NCBI GenBank assembly: GCA_964540005.1
Contig: CAZILN010000337.1
Span: 1-26,746 of the forward strand
Length of the DNA: 26,746 bases
Direction: 5' to 3'
Source of the DNA: CAZILN01 sp964540005
GTDB taxonomy: Bacteria > Bacteroidota > Bacteroidia > Bacteroidales > SM23-62
Shown here: positions 1-7,782 of the stretch, one piece after another
How the letters are laid out: every line of letters begins with the position of its first letter
Position numbering within the stretch: the stretch's first letter is position 1
Made by a program: the position numbers and the translations under genes
The notes under the pieces: generated by a model
The model's input: the letters and a program-made list of their open reading frames with translations, nothing else
Databases searched by the model: none
Told to the model about the DNA's origin: nothing

Positions 1-1373
1 GCGGGGATTTCTCCGGATTCATACTCGAGAAGGTCTATATCCTCCGGATTCAGGTTATGGACAGAGGCGATATAATCAGCGTTTATTTTATCCCGGATGT
101 TATATATCCCCCAATAGGTCCCATTCAGGAATACTACTGAAGGCAGATAAGCCTGGCAGTCTATATCGATTTTATTGATAACCAGTGTGTGCTGCATGGC
201 ATCCCTGAAGATTGTACTGCGATTATCGGGAACTCCTGCATTGCGCAGATAAAGAGCCTTATATGTTTTCAATTCCCTTTGCGGGAATACCTGGTAGTTA
301 ATCACATCAGTACCATACCGATCCCTTGAATATAAGGTGAAGGATATCTGCGGGTAAAACAGGGATGCCTGGCCACACAATCTTAATCCTGCATTCATGC
401 TGTATTCCATTTTGTCATCAGCAGAAAAAAGTTCCAGGGTCACAGGAATTTCTCTTCCTTTCATCCTGTTATCGTAAATCCCGTATTGTTCATCCCAGAG
501 TGCTTCGGGAGGGGTAATAATTGATATGACCGGCAGTGAAACATCCTCATCAATGAAATATGTCCTGCTGACAGTGTTGCTTGCCAGTTGTTCTTCCTCA
601 AAGACCCTTGTCCGAAAGACAGTGGTTTTATCAATAATAAGAGGGGTACTGTAGGACTCAGATGTACTTTTTGGTTTTGAGCCATCCAGTGTGTACCTGA
701 ATGCAATATCATTTGAGTCGGAGGAAACACTTATAGACATGGGCCCTGCATAGAATCCACTTCCATGGGAAACTTCAGGATCTGCTGCATATTGCAGATT
801 CAGTGTTCCCTGGGTACTGTTTGAAGCTTCCGGTGTAGGTTCTGAAAAATACAGCCAGTTATCAGATCCGTCAGGTTTGCGCCCCATGGAGACATCGCGA
901 AACTGTAAACCGTAATGCACGGAATCAACCAGTACCCCATGCGGATCATAAAGCCCTATGCTTTCTCCTGCCCGGCCCAGTTTAAAGTTCAGGTGGAAAT
1001 AATCCGTGGTAAAATAGATTTTACCCAAATTTATATCCGTCCAGGACCGCCAGTATGTATTCCCGGGAATATCATCGTACCCGTCTGCCCAGAATAGTAC
1101 ATATCCCTTGGCTTTTATAACCGTACCTTCGGGGATTTCCCATCTGAGTGGATTCTCCGGGTCATCTGTAAGAAAATAACCCCCGATATCTGCATCGAAG
1201 CTCTCGTCATTATATAATTCAATCCAGTCCGAATAATCTTCAAAATCAACAATATCTGCGTTGATAGACACATTGGAAGCAAGAAACTCATTGATATAGA
1301 TCATGGGATTTTCCTGTCCTAATAAATCGCACAGGAAATTAAGGCCTAATAATATGATTATCAGGTTTTTAAT
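1..1373 (-). CDS. Lamin-tail / CotH-type secreted surface protein (partial, C-terminus outside window)
   Basis: My own reverse-strand translation is open from 1373 to the left edge. It begins with a signal-peptide-like segment (KNLIIILLGLNFLCDLLGQ). Next comes a lamin-tail domain (IYINEFLASN, DWIELYN, GGYFLTDD, GYVLFWADG, LYDPHGVLVDSV; residues ~25-165). A chitobiase-C-terminal-like beta domain follows (FRYTLDGSKP, ~190-240). The last part is the start of a CotH-kinase-like domain (MKGREIPVTLELF, LRLCGQASLF, YKALYLRNAG, NGTYWGIYNIRDKI). This architecture is common in secreted Bacteroidota proteins, and CotH proteins elsewhere phosphorylate coat or surface proteins; the substrate here is unknown. 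An in-frame stop at 1377-1379 sits just upstream, and the first ATG in frame (1304) lies after the signal peptide, so initiation appears to be at ATT 1371-1373. It lies 92 bp after the cyclase gene and may be cotranscribed with it. Confidence 0.8.
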   Translation of the reverse strand, partial: MKNLIIILLGLNFLCDLLGQENPMIYINEFLASNVSINADIVDFEDYSDWIELYNDESFDADIGGYFLTDDPENPLRWEIPEGTVIKAKGYVLFWADGYDDIPGNTYWRSWTDINLGKIYFTTDYFHLNFKLGRAGESIGLYDPHGVLVDSVHYGLQFRDVSMGRKPDGSDNWLYFSEPTPEASNSTQGTLNLQYAADPEVSHGSGFYAGPMSISVSSDSNDIAFRYTLDGSKPKSTSESYSTPLIIDKTTVFRTRVFEEEQLASNTVSRTYFIDEDVSLPVISIITPPEALWDEQYGIYDNRMKGREIPVTLELFSADDKMEYSMNAGLRLCGQASLFYPQISFTLYSRDRYGTDVINYQVFPQRELKTYKALYLRNAGVPDNRSTIFRDAMQHTLVINKIDIDCQAYLPSVVFLNGTYWGIYNIRDKINADYIASVHNLNPEDIDLLEYESGEIP

Positions 1374-1465
1374 GGCTTAACGATTTTGTTTTTTGTCAAG
1401 TCAAATAGACATGTAATATCTAGAAAAAAAGTAAGAAATCCATGCACAGAAGGGAATAATAACAC

Positions 1466-2137
1466 TTAGAATTTAACAAAAGCCCTCACAGGAAAGGAGC
1501 CAAGTCCTTTTATCTTCTGGGGCACCGCAAAGAAACTGAACCCCTTATCGGGCAAACTGTGCAAATTGGTCATATGCTCAATAACATAGATACCGGCACC
1601 AAGGAGGATGGTATGTGCTGGACGTGCCGGATCATTGATATCATCGATATTGTAGGAGTCTATTCCTACCAGCTTTACTTCACGGGATACAAGGAAAGCT
1701 GCTGCTTCCTCAGTGAGAAAGGGGTGATGGCCCGAGAAATATTCCGGGCTGTTCCAGTATCTGGAATATCCGGTATGGATCAGCACGGCCATTCCTTTCA
1801 GTTTTCTGTCAGCAGGGAAGAAGGAGGTATCAATTATTCTTTCATCAGGACCGGGCATGCTGATCACGATACCCGGGATACCTGCAACATCTTCAAGTTT
1901 TATCCCCGACAGATCCGTGCCACCTTCATACCGATGGAAAGGAGTATCAAGGTAAGTCCCGGTATTTGCAACCATATTAATCCTTCCAATATGAAATTCA
2001 GTGCCATCAGCATAATGCCGGCGGGAATCTGCCCTGCTGAGGAAGTCGGATATTCCCGGTCCGGGTATCCCATGGTAGGTTGACATACCGTCTTCAATTG
2101 TATGGCTCAGGTCAATATATCTGCTTGTTTTGTTCAT
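1466..2137 (-). CDS. Cyclase-family (kynurenine formamidase-like) metal hydrolase
   Basis: This 223-residue soluble protein has the cyclase/KynB fold signature: IDLSHTIEDGMSTYHGIPGP at the N-terminus, NTGTYLDTPFHRYEGG near residue 57, and VLIHTGYSRYWNSPEYF in the middle. The family uses a divalent metal to hydrolyse amides or lactones, with N-formylkynurenine as the best-known substrate. The usual metal motif is HxGTHxDxPxH. Here the first His is Asn and the second is Tyr, while Asp and the last His remain, so the protein belongs to a variant subgroup and the kynurenine assignment should not be transferred. The ATG at 2137 gives the full family length. No signal peptide is visible. It is divergent from the prenyltransferase at 2278 and lies upstream of the CotH-type gene. 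There is no kynurenine pathway gene nearby. Confidence 0.8.
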   Translation of the reverse strand: MNKTSRYIDLSHTIEDGMSTYHGIPGPGISDFLSRADSRRHYADGTEFHIGRINMVANTGTYLDTPFHRYEGGTDLSGIKLEDVAGIPGIVISMPGPDERIIDTSFFPADRKLKGMAVLIHTGYSRYWNSPEYFSGHHPFLTEEAAAFLVSREVKLVGIDSYNIDDINDPARPAHTILLGAGIYVIEHMTNLHSLPDKGFSFFAVPQKIKGLGSFPVRAFVKF

Positions 2138-2277
2138 ATATGGCAGGCCCGCATTATGGTAGTTACGAAAATGAAAGTTACAAATTTTTGTTAAATGTTA
2201 CCGGAATGGCTTTATAATATGAAAAAGTACACCATATTTGCATATTAAAATTCTAAAATCTTAAAAAAATCTCGATA

Positions 2278-3291
2278 ATGGCAGTTAAAATATCAATGTG
2301 GTGGAAGGCCATGAGGGTCATTCCAAGGCTCTCAAAAACTGAATGGGACGGTCTGGATGTAATCTCAAAATGGCTGGTTTCAACGCGGGCAGCCGTGTTT
2401 ATTATGACGGAGATCTCCTGCATAATCGGTGGTATACTGGCCTACAGGAACGAGTCCTTTTCATTGCTGTACTTCGAACTTGCACTGATAGGGCTGATAT
2501 TTGCTCATGCAGCTAACAACCTTATCAATGATTATGTTGACCATAAAAAGGGAATTGACAAGGACAATTACTACCGGGCCCAATACGGTCCCCAACCCCT
2601 GGAACATGGACTAATGAGCATGAAGCAATTCAGGAGGTATCTCGGGATTACCCTGCTGGTTGCCCTCGCGGCCGGTGCTTACCTGGTAGTGGCAACTGGT
2701 ATGACTGCACTCATTTTATTGCTGGCCGGTTTATTGTTCCTGCTGTTTTATACATGGCCGCTGAAATATGTGGGTCTGGGTGAACTCACGGTAATAATTG
2801 TCTGGGGACCCCTGATGATAGGAGGGACCTATTTTGTTACCACAGGAGGCATATGGAGCTGGGATGTTGTTGTTATCAGCCTGGTATATGCCCTCGGACC
2901 AACAACGGTCCTTTTCGGGAAACATACTGATAAACTGCTGGAGGATAAGAAAAAGAAGGTATATACCCTTCCGGTGATACTCAAAGAAAAGGTAGCCCGG
3001 TATACTACCATAGGATTATGGGCTTCTCAATATCTACTTGTAGGGATAATGATCGTTTTCAATATGATGGGACCGGCTATGGCAGTTGTACTGCTGGCAT
3101 TTCCAAAATTTATCTGGGCAGCAAAAGTCTTTTCGAAGCCGAGACCGACTGAGGAGCCACCCGGACTGGACAAAGATACCTGGCCGTTATATCTGTCTGC
3201 CCATGCCTTTGTCTATAACAAACGCTTCGGGTATCTCTTTTTGCTTGGATTGATCACCGATGTAGTACTGATCAAGACTGGTGTATATTAG
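2278..3291 (+). CDS. UbiA-family prenyltransferase
   Basis: This 337-residue integral membrane protein has roughly eight hydrophobic helices. The first aspartate-rich motif is NLINDYVDHKKGID (~residues 82-95). The second is GKHTDKLLEDKKKKVYTLPV (~218-237), the DKxxxD form followed by TLPV seen in one subgroup of the family. UbiA enzymes use these motifs to bind Mg-diphosphate and transfer a polyprenyl chain to an aromatic or other acceptor (menaquinone, ubiquinone, heme O). No menaquinone genes are adjacent, so the acceptor cannot be named. The ATG at 2278 follows an A-rich leader with no clear Shine-Dalgarno sequence. Its stop overlaps by two bases the end of a degraded reading frame on the other strand. 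Confidence 0.85.
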   Translation: MAVKISMWWKAMRVIPRLSKTEWDGLDVISKWLVSTRAAVFIMTEISCIIGGILAYRNESFSLLYFELALIGLIFAHAANNLINDYVDHKKGIDKDNYYRAQYGPQPLEHGLMSMKQFRRYLGITLLVALAAGAYLVVATGMTALILLLAGLLFLLFYTWPLKYVGLGELTVIIVWGPLMIGGTYFVTTGGIWSWDVVVISLVYALGPTTVLFGKHTDKLLEDKKKKVYTLPVILKEKVARYTTIGLWASQYLLVGIMIVFNMMGPAMAVVLLAFPKFIWAAKVFSKPRPTEEPPGLDKDTWPLYLSAHAFVYNKRFGYLFLLGLITDVVLIKTGVY

Positions 3292-3440
3292 TCCCGGTTC
3301 AGGAATCTGATCTTCTGGTTTTGCCTGTGAATCATGAATTGTGAGGCCAGTAATACAAGGACAGCAAAGGGTAGGATGATCCCGGTTAATGCGCCTATAT
3401 AGCACTGAAATCCTATAATTACATGAAATCCAGGAAGTTA
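3288..3440 (-). pseudogene. Possible C-terminal remnant of a membrane protein
   Basis: A short reverse-strand frame ends at TAA 3288-3290, tail to tail with the prenyltransferase stop. It encodes a convincing transmembrane segment followed by a basic tail (YIGALTGIILPFAVLVLLAS, then QFMIHRQNQKIRFLNRD). It is open for only about 50 codons, with a stop upstream near 3440, and has no ATG before the membrane segment. It may be the tail of a gene whose 5' part was lost, a tiny membrane protein with an unusual start, or chance. The family is not recognised. Confidence 0.3.
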
Positions 3441-3615
3441 TTTTTATTGATTAGTGTAAAACTTGCATTACTGTAAGTTTCCATCCATCTTTTTGGAGGG
3501 CGCACAGCAGTTTTATTATATTTAATTTCAAATCCTGACAGATTTCCTTCTTTTTCTTCAATGTAATCGATTTCTGCTGAATGCAGATCACGCAGTTTGC
3601 TTTTGTGCCGTATAT
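3419..3615 (-). pseudogene. C-terminal remnant of a DUF4143-type AAA ATPase
   Basis: The frame ending at TAA 3419-3421 encodes AEIDYIEEKEGNLSGFEIKY, then PKRWMETY and FTLINKNNFLDFM. That is the typical last ~55 residues of the AAA ATPase/DUF4143 family of Bacteroidota: the EIDYIEE core, the basic stretch, and the final NNFxxFM. A complete member has roughly 380-400 residues with an N-terminal Walker A. None of that is upstream; the preceding DNA instead encodes an unrelated fragment in another frame. This is therefore a 5'-truncated pseudogene. The exact 5' breakpoint is uncertain, somewhere around 3585-3620. Confidence 0.65.
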
Positions 3616-3837
3616 CTGCCACTTCAGTTTTGAAATAGGCTTAGAACCCGTTATCATACCGTTGCTGTTTGATCTGAATTCTATGAACATCTTCAGGCTG
3701 GCAAAGATGCTGTCATATATGGGTAAGGGATAGGTTTTTATACTGATGTCAATATCCGGAGTAGGTTTGACTTCAACATAGGCAGTATCGTATGCGTGAC
3801 AAGCATTTTGATCAGTAACATCCTGATTTAATTGAGA
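3600..3837 (-). pseudogene. Remnant of a PKD/Ig-like surface protein
   Basis: A reverse frame open from just after TAG 3838-3840 reads QDVTDQNACHAYDTAYVEV, then KPTPDIDISI. This resembles the last strands of PKD-like or Ig-like repeats in large Bacteroidota surface and gliding proteins (the 'VTDxNGCxAxDTxxVxV' pattern). The frame then continues (FIEFRSNSNGMITGSKPISK) until it meets the DUF4143 remnant in a different frame. There is no start codon or signal peptide, and nothing supports an intact gene. It appears to be an internal or C-terminal fragment joined to unrelated debris by deletion. Family assignment rests on pattern resemblance only. Confidence 0.4.
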
Positions 3838-3874
3838 CTAGAATTAAGGCAGATATGTTGCATTCTTAACTAAC

Positions 3875-4630
3875 TCAGGATTCTGATTCTTCAATTTTCT
3901 TATGCATTCGGGTTACCCATTCCTTGTCCATCTTTACTAGCCGGTTTTTCTTCAGGTTTTCTTTCATGATCCATAGGATGTCGGGATCGTTCAGGTGCAG
4001 TAAATCCCCGAAAACCGGTTTGCCGGCTTCAGGATGGATTGATATAACCACACTCCAGCAATAGGCCAGCCCTTTCCTGAGGATCCTGAAATCCTCTTCC
4101 TGGCGGTTCTCAACCTCTATTATTGAACGGGTAATGTAATCAACAATAGCCAGAACTTTTATGGAATTCATTACCGGTTCCAGACAGCCGGGATGGGAAA
4201 GTCCTGCAACTATTGCCCTCTGTTCAAGGAAACTGCCCTTAGCCCAGTCAATAATATTATCAATAACCAGATCCAGGTTGTGCTCGCTGCAGATCTGCAA
4301 GGCCCAGGCAACGGCTTCACGTATCCGCCAGCGAGGATCGCCAGCCAGCTCCCTGAGGGTTTCATAGTATTGAGCCTGTCCTGATACGATCAGCTTACCC
4401 AGCCCGGCGGTACCGCAGAATGCCAGGAATTCACCCGGACTGTCAACCGGGGCCTGAACGGGTGTTATCTCAATATAGCGTAAAAATGTTGCTTCGTCTC
4501 CTGCTTCGATAAATGCCTGCATAAGCTCCAGATTGGCACGCGGACCAGGGAGGTTGGAATTGGCCAGTAAGTATTCATCCCAGTGATCAAGCTTCTTTAA
4601 TTCTTGTTTGTAATATTCTTTTTTTGACAT
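3875..4630 (-). CDS. HEAT-repeat protein of unknown function
   Basis: This 251-residue soluble helical protein has HEAT-like repeats: TLRELAGDPRWRIREAVAWA (~residues 90-110) is a classic HEAT helix pair with the conserved D-P-x-W-R-x-R-E. Similar helix pairs follow (LDLVIDNIIDWAKGSFLEQR, DILWIMKENLKKNRLVKMDK). It resembles HEAT or DNA-alkylation-repair-like scaffolds, but I see no catalytic motif and cannot name a partner. The ATG at 4630 gives a sensible N-terminus. It is the last gene of the co-directional run, 72 bp after the Memo-like gene, so cotranscription with the AmmeMemoRadiSam genes is possible but not certain. The terminal residues are charged, with no membrane segment. Confidence 0.65.
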   Translation of the reverse strand: MSKKEYYKQELKKLDHWDEYLLANSNLPGPRANLELMQAFIEAGDEATFLRYIEITPVQAPVDSPGEFLAFCGTAGLGKLIVSGQAQYYETLRELAGDPRWRIREAVAWALQICSEHNLDLVIDNIIDWAKGSFLEQRAIVAGLSHPGCLEPVMNSIKVLAIVDYITRSIIEVENRQEEDFRILRKGLAYCWSVVISIHPEAGKPVFGDLLHLNDPDILWIMKENLKKNRLVKMDKEWVTRMHKKIEESES

Positions 4631-4702
4631 AAGGGGGAGCAGTTAATCTTATTTGAAACATATGAGATTCATATATAGAATTGTTAAGAGGATGTGATAG
4701 TC

Positions 4703-5533
4703 TTATGTATAAAACAAAATTGAGATATAATCCACCACAGAACCTGAAGGCGCTGTTTTTCCGGAATTCCCGCGTGCCAGGATGGTGGATTTGGGCTGAT
4801 CGCTTACCAGCTTTGAATACTCGATAAGGGTCATGATCGGGCCATAACCGCAAACAGAAATGTTATTTTCCAGTACGTTAATATACAGGCGGTCTGAATT
4901 GAGGTTTTTTATTTCCTCCAGTACCAGGTCGTCCTGTTGTTCTCCATAGCGGGGTTCTACATAATGTGAAAAATCTGAGGAAGCCAGCACCAGGACCTTC
5001 TTTTCCAACTGTTGTTGAACGGAATGTATCTTTCCCGCTACTTCCCGGGCTGTTTCAGGGTTCTGCCGGAGGATGCAAACCGGTACTATCTTAAAGGGAT
5101 AATCACACCAGTGCTGCAGGAAGGGGAGCATGACCTCGGCAGAATGTTCACGTCGCTGGGCAAGATCAGAGACCGGGAGGTTCATGGCCTCAATGAATTC
5201 AGTGTCCAGGCCAACCTTCCCCAGCGGGGTTTCCCAGAAATCGCTGGAATCTGCTTCAGCATAAGCCCCCAATCCGGAATGATTCGGGTTAACAATAACA
5301 ATGGTATCGTACCTGTTCCCTGACTGTTTGATGATCTCAAAGAAGTGAACCGCCTCATAACCGGAATAGATATACCCGGCATGAGGAACCACTCCTCCTA
5401 TAATTGACCTGCTTGCCAGGGAGGTATCGATCTTCTTTTTTTCTGATTTATGCAGTTTCTCCAGGAGTTCATTTATTGCATGAGCCGATCCCGGATAGAA
5501 TGATCCTGCAACGGAAGGCTGACGGGTTTTCAT
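4703..5533 (-). CDS. amrB: AmmeMemoRadiSam system protein B (Memo-like)
   Basis: This is a 276-residue Memo-family protein with an extradiol-dioxygenase (LigB-like) fold. The hallmarks are RQPSVAGSFYPGS at the N-terminus, GGVVPHAGYIYSGYEA (His51), IVNPNHSGLG (His85), SSDFSHYVEPRYGEQ in the middle, and NNISVCGYGPIMTLI near the C-terminus. The three His and the Cys match the putative metal-site residues known in human MEMO1. The prokaryotic family occurs beside a radical SAM enzyme and often an AMMECR1-domain protein; the reaction is not firmly known to me. It starts 19 bp after the radical SAM gene stop, so the two are almost certainly cotranscribed. An AMMECR1 gene is absent from the window. 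The length is normal. Confidence 0.88.
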   Translation of the reverse strand: MKTRQPSVAGSFYPGSAHAINELLEKLHKSEKKKIDTSLASRSIIGGVVPHAGYIYSGYEAVHFFEIIKQSGNRYDTIVIVNPNHSGLGAYAEADSSDFWETPLGKVGLDTEFIEAMNLPVSDLAQRREHSAEVMLPFLQHWCDYPFKIVPVCILRQNPETAREVAGKIHSVQQQLEKKVLVLASSDFSHYVEPRYGEQQDDLVLEEIKNLNSDRLYINVLENNISVCGYGPIMTLIEYSKLVSDQPKSTILARGNSGKTAPSGSVVDYISILFYT

Positions 5534-5552
5534 TTGATGGTATTTATGGGTG

Positions 5553-6563
5553 TTACATCACGAGGTTCGATATTTTATGACCACATTTCTGACAGCTGCC
5601 TGAACCTGCCAATCCCGAAGTGACAGTATTATACCCGGCGCGGGAGATCAACAGATTGCCGCACTGCGGACAATAGGTATTCTGCCCTTTCGTTGACGCG
5701 ATGTTCCCGAGATACACGTAATCCAATTTCTCTTTTGCTGTTTCAAACATCTTTGTCATTGTACCGGAGGGAGTACTGTCAATTCTCATTTTGTGATGAG
5801 GGAAATACCTGGATATATGCAATATGCTGTCCTCCCCCAGTTCCTCACTGATCCAGCCTATCATCTCTCTGAATACATCCACATCATCATTCAGTCCGGG
5901 TATAACCAGGTTTGTAATCTCCACATGTTTTTTATACTGTTTCAGTAGCTGAAGGGTTTCCAGGACAGGATCCAGCCGGGCCTTTGAATGGTTTTTATAA
6001 AAATCATTCCTGAAGGCTTTCAGGTCAATATTAAAAGCATCCATGAAGGGGATCAACTGTGCCAGTGGTTCAGGATTGATGAAACCATTGGATACCATAG
6101 CTGTCTTCAGATTACTTAATTTTGCCTTTTCAGCGATCTCCAGCATATATTCAAAATATACTGTTGGTTCATTATAGGTAAATGATATACCTATGTTTCC
6201 CGGTTCATCAGAAGCCATGTCAACCACGCTATCTGCTGAATAATTCCTGAACCAGTGAAAAGTGTCAACAGTAGCCTGCGAAATGGAGCAATTCTGGCAG
6301 AAACTGCACTTCAGGTTGCAGCCAATACTTCCTATAGACAAAATGCTGCTGCCCGGATAAAAATGGTACAGGGGTTTCTTTTCGATGGGATCATAATTAA
6401 GTGAAGAAACCTGCTCGTATGTCTCGCTGTACAGTATGCCACAAAGGTTTACACGTACTCCGCAGGTCCCCCGTTGTCCGTCTTTTATCATACAGTTGTG
6501 TGGACAGAGAGAGCAAAGTACATTGCCATTTTTGAGCTTCTCGAAATAAAAGGCAGTCTTCAT
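5553..6563 (-). CDS. amrS: AmmeMemoRadiSam system radical SAM enzyme
   Basis: This 336-residue radical SAM protein has the CxxxCxxC cluster motif at Cys82/86/89 (SIGCNLKCSFCQNC). It also has the family's cysteine-rich N-terminus (LCSLCPHNC, RGTCGVR) and a C-terminal zinc-ribbon-like pair of CxxC motifs (YCPQCG, CQKCG). SAM-binding landmarks follow (GISFTYNEPTVYFEY, SNGFINPEPLAQL, NIDLKAF). The family is named for its gene association with Memo and AMMECR1 domains and is related to pyruvate formate-lyase activases. It would bind a 4Fe-4S cluster and generate a 5'-deoxyadenosyl radical in the cytosol; the substrate is unknown. It is 48 bp downstream of glycerate kinase and 19 bp upstream of the Memo-like gene. 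Confidence 0.9.
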   Translation of the reverse strand: MKTAFYFEKLKNGNVLCSLCPHNCMIKDGQRGTCGVRVNLCGILYSETYEQVSSLNYDPIEKKPLYHFYPGSSILSIGSIGCNLKCSFCQNCSISQATVDTFHWFRNYSADSVVDMASDEPGNIGISFTYNEPTVYFEYMLEIAEKAKLSNLKTAMVSNGFINPEPLAQLIPFMDAFNIDLKAFRNDFYKNHSKARLDPVLETLQLLKQYKKHVEITNLVIPGLNDDVDVFREMIGWISEELGEDSILHISRYFPHHKMRIDSTPSGTMTKMFETAKEKLDYVYLGNIASTKGQNTYCPQCGNLLISRAGYNTVTSGLAGSGSCQKCGHKISNLVM

Positions 6564-6611
6564 ACCGGGACAGTCAATACTCCAGACAAAATTAATTTTT
6601 ACAGAGGGAAA

Positions 6612-7745
6612 TTACGAAATATCCGGGAGAGTATTCCTTACCAGTTGAGCAGTGACTTCACTGATGCCTGAAACCGCATTTTTAAATGCCATTTCTTCTG
6701 AACCAAAATGGTCCTTTAAGGAGGATATGGCTATTATTCCTGTATCCGCAGGCAAATCAGATATGGTGTTCTGGCCGCATACTACCAGGACAGGCTTTTT
6801 GTACTTCGAAGCCAGGCTGCACACCCCGTCAACCACCTTCCCCCGGAAGGTCTGCTCATCAACCTTCCCTTCACCGGTAATGATCAGGTCGGCCCGTTTT
6901 AGTTGTTTCTCAAATCCAGATTGTTCCATTACAATTTGAATACCCGGGAATAATTTTGCTTTAAGAAATACAATGCTACCGGCACCCAATCCGCCAGCAG
7001 CCCCGGCACCGGGAACATCTGCAATGTCCATCCCCAGCTGTTTCCTGACCACCCTGGCAAAGTTTATAAGCCCCAGGTTCAGCAGATCCAGTTCTTCCTG
7101 GGAGGCTCCTTTTTGCGGACCGTATACATAGGCGGCTCCCCGCTCACCATACAGAGGGTTATCGACATCACAGGCAACCTGTACATCAACCATATCGAAG
7201 ATCTTTGGAACCTGAGATGTGTCGATCCTGCAAATCCTGATCAGGTTTTTACCAACCGGATCCAGGATTTTCCCTTCCTCATCGAGAAAGTGATAACCAA
7301 GTGCCGAGGCCATACCGATACCCGCATCATTGGTGGCGCTGCCTCCGATGCCCATAATGATCCTGAATACCCCTCTTTTCATTGCGTCCTGTATCATTTC
7401 ACCCGTACCGTGAGTTGAAGTATGGTAACAATTTTGCTTCTCAGGGGCAAGCACCCTGAGTCCGGATGCAGCCGACATTTCAATGTAAGCGGTTTGCCCG
7501 TCCCCGGATATTCCGTACTCAGCTTCTACGGGCTCAAAGACCGGGTTGTTAACGGTAATACTCACAAGCTGTCCGTCGTTGTGAAGCGTGAGGATCCTGG
7601 CTGTCCCGTCACCTCCATCGGCCAGGGGGAAGGAAATGATTTCGAGTGACGGATCGACTGAGGCTATGCCTTCTGAGATCGCCAGGGTTACCTCTTCAGC
7701 GCTCAGTGATCCTTTGAATTTATCCGGTGCGATGAGTATTTCCAT
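6612..7745 (-). CDS. Glycerate kinase (GarK/GlxK family)
   Basis: This 377-residue protein matches the glycerate kinase family along its whole length. It has MEILIAPDKFKGSLSAEEV at the N-terminus, PLADGGDGTARIL near residue 42, IIMGIGGSATNDAGIGMASA (~129-148), VACDVDNPLYGERGAAYVYG (~189-208), and ADLIITGEGKVDEQTFRGK near 285. The family phosphorylates D-glycerate with ATP, usually to 2-phosphoglycerate, which feeds into lower glycolysis. The N-terminus, length and motifs are normal, so it should be functional. It lies 37 bp after trmO and 48 bp before the radical SAM gene. No other glycerate or glyoxylate genes are nearby, so its place in this operon is probably housekeeping. Confidence 0.92.
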   Translation of the reverse strand: MEILIAPDKFKGSLSAEEVTLAISEGIASVDPSLEIISFPLADGGDGTARILTLHNDGQLVSITVNNPVFEPVEAEYGISGDGQTAYIEMSAASGLRVLAPEKQNCYHTSTHGTGEMIQDAMKRGVFRIIMGIGGSATNDAGIGMASALGYHFLDEEGKILDPVGKNLIRICRIDTSQVPKIFDMVDVQVACDVDNPLYGERGAAYVYGPQKGASQEELDLLNLGLINFARVVRKQLGMDIADVPGAGAAGGLGAGSIVFLKAKLFPGIQIVMEQSGFEKQLKRADLIITGEGKVDEQTFRGKVVDGVCSLASKYKKPVLVVCGQNTISDLPADTGIIAISSLKDHFGSEEMAFKNAVSGISEVTAQLVRNTLPDIS

Positions 7746-7782
7746 AAGATTTTTATAATCTTTAATTGGCTACTATTACGGA

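Noticed and set aside
461..1097. Short frames on both strands at 461-730 and 915-1097
   Set aside because: They lie inside the CotH-type gene in other frames; the long partial frame explains this DNA with clear domains.
1559..2083. A 174-codon plus-strand frame
   Set aside because: It is antisense to the cyclase gene, which has strong family motifs; the plus frame has none.
2138..2277. Promoters for the divergent cyclase and prenyltransferase genes
   Set aside because: Only partial matches to the -7 TAnnTTTG element (CATATTTG at about 2233) with no convincing -33 partner.
7746..7762. AAGATT-TTTAT-AATCTT hairpin between trmO and the glycerate kinase gene
   Set aside because: The purely AT-rich 6-bp stem directly before the kinase start is too weak for a terminator and lies inside a likely operon.
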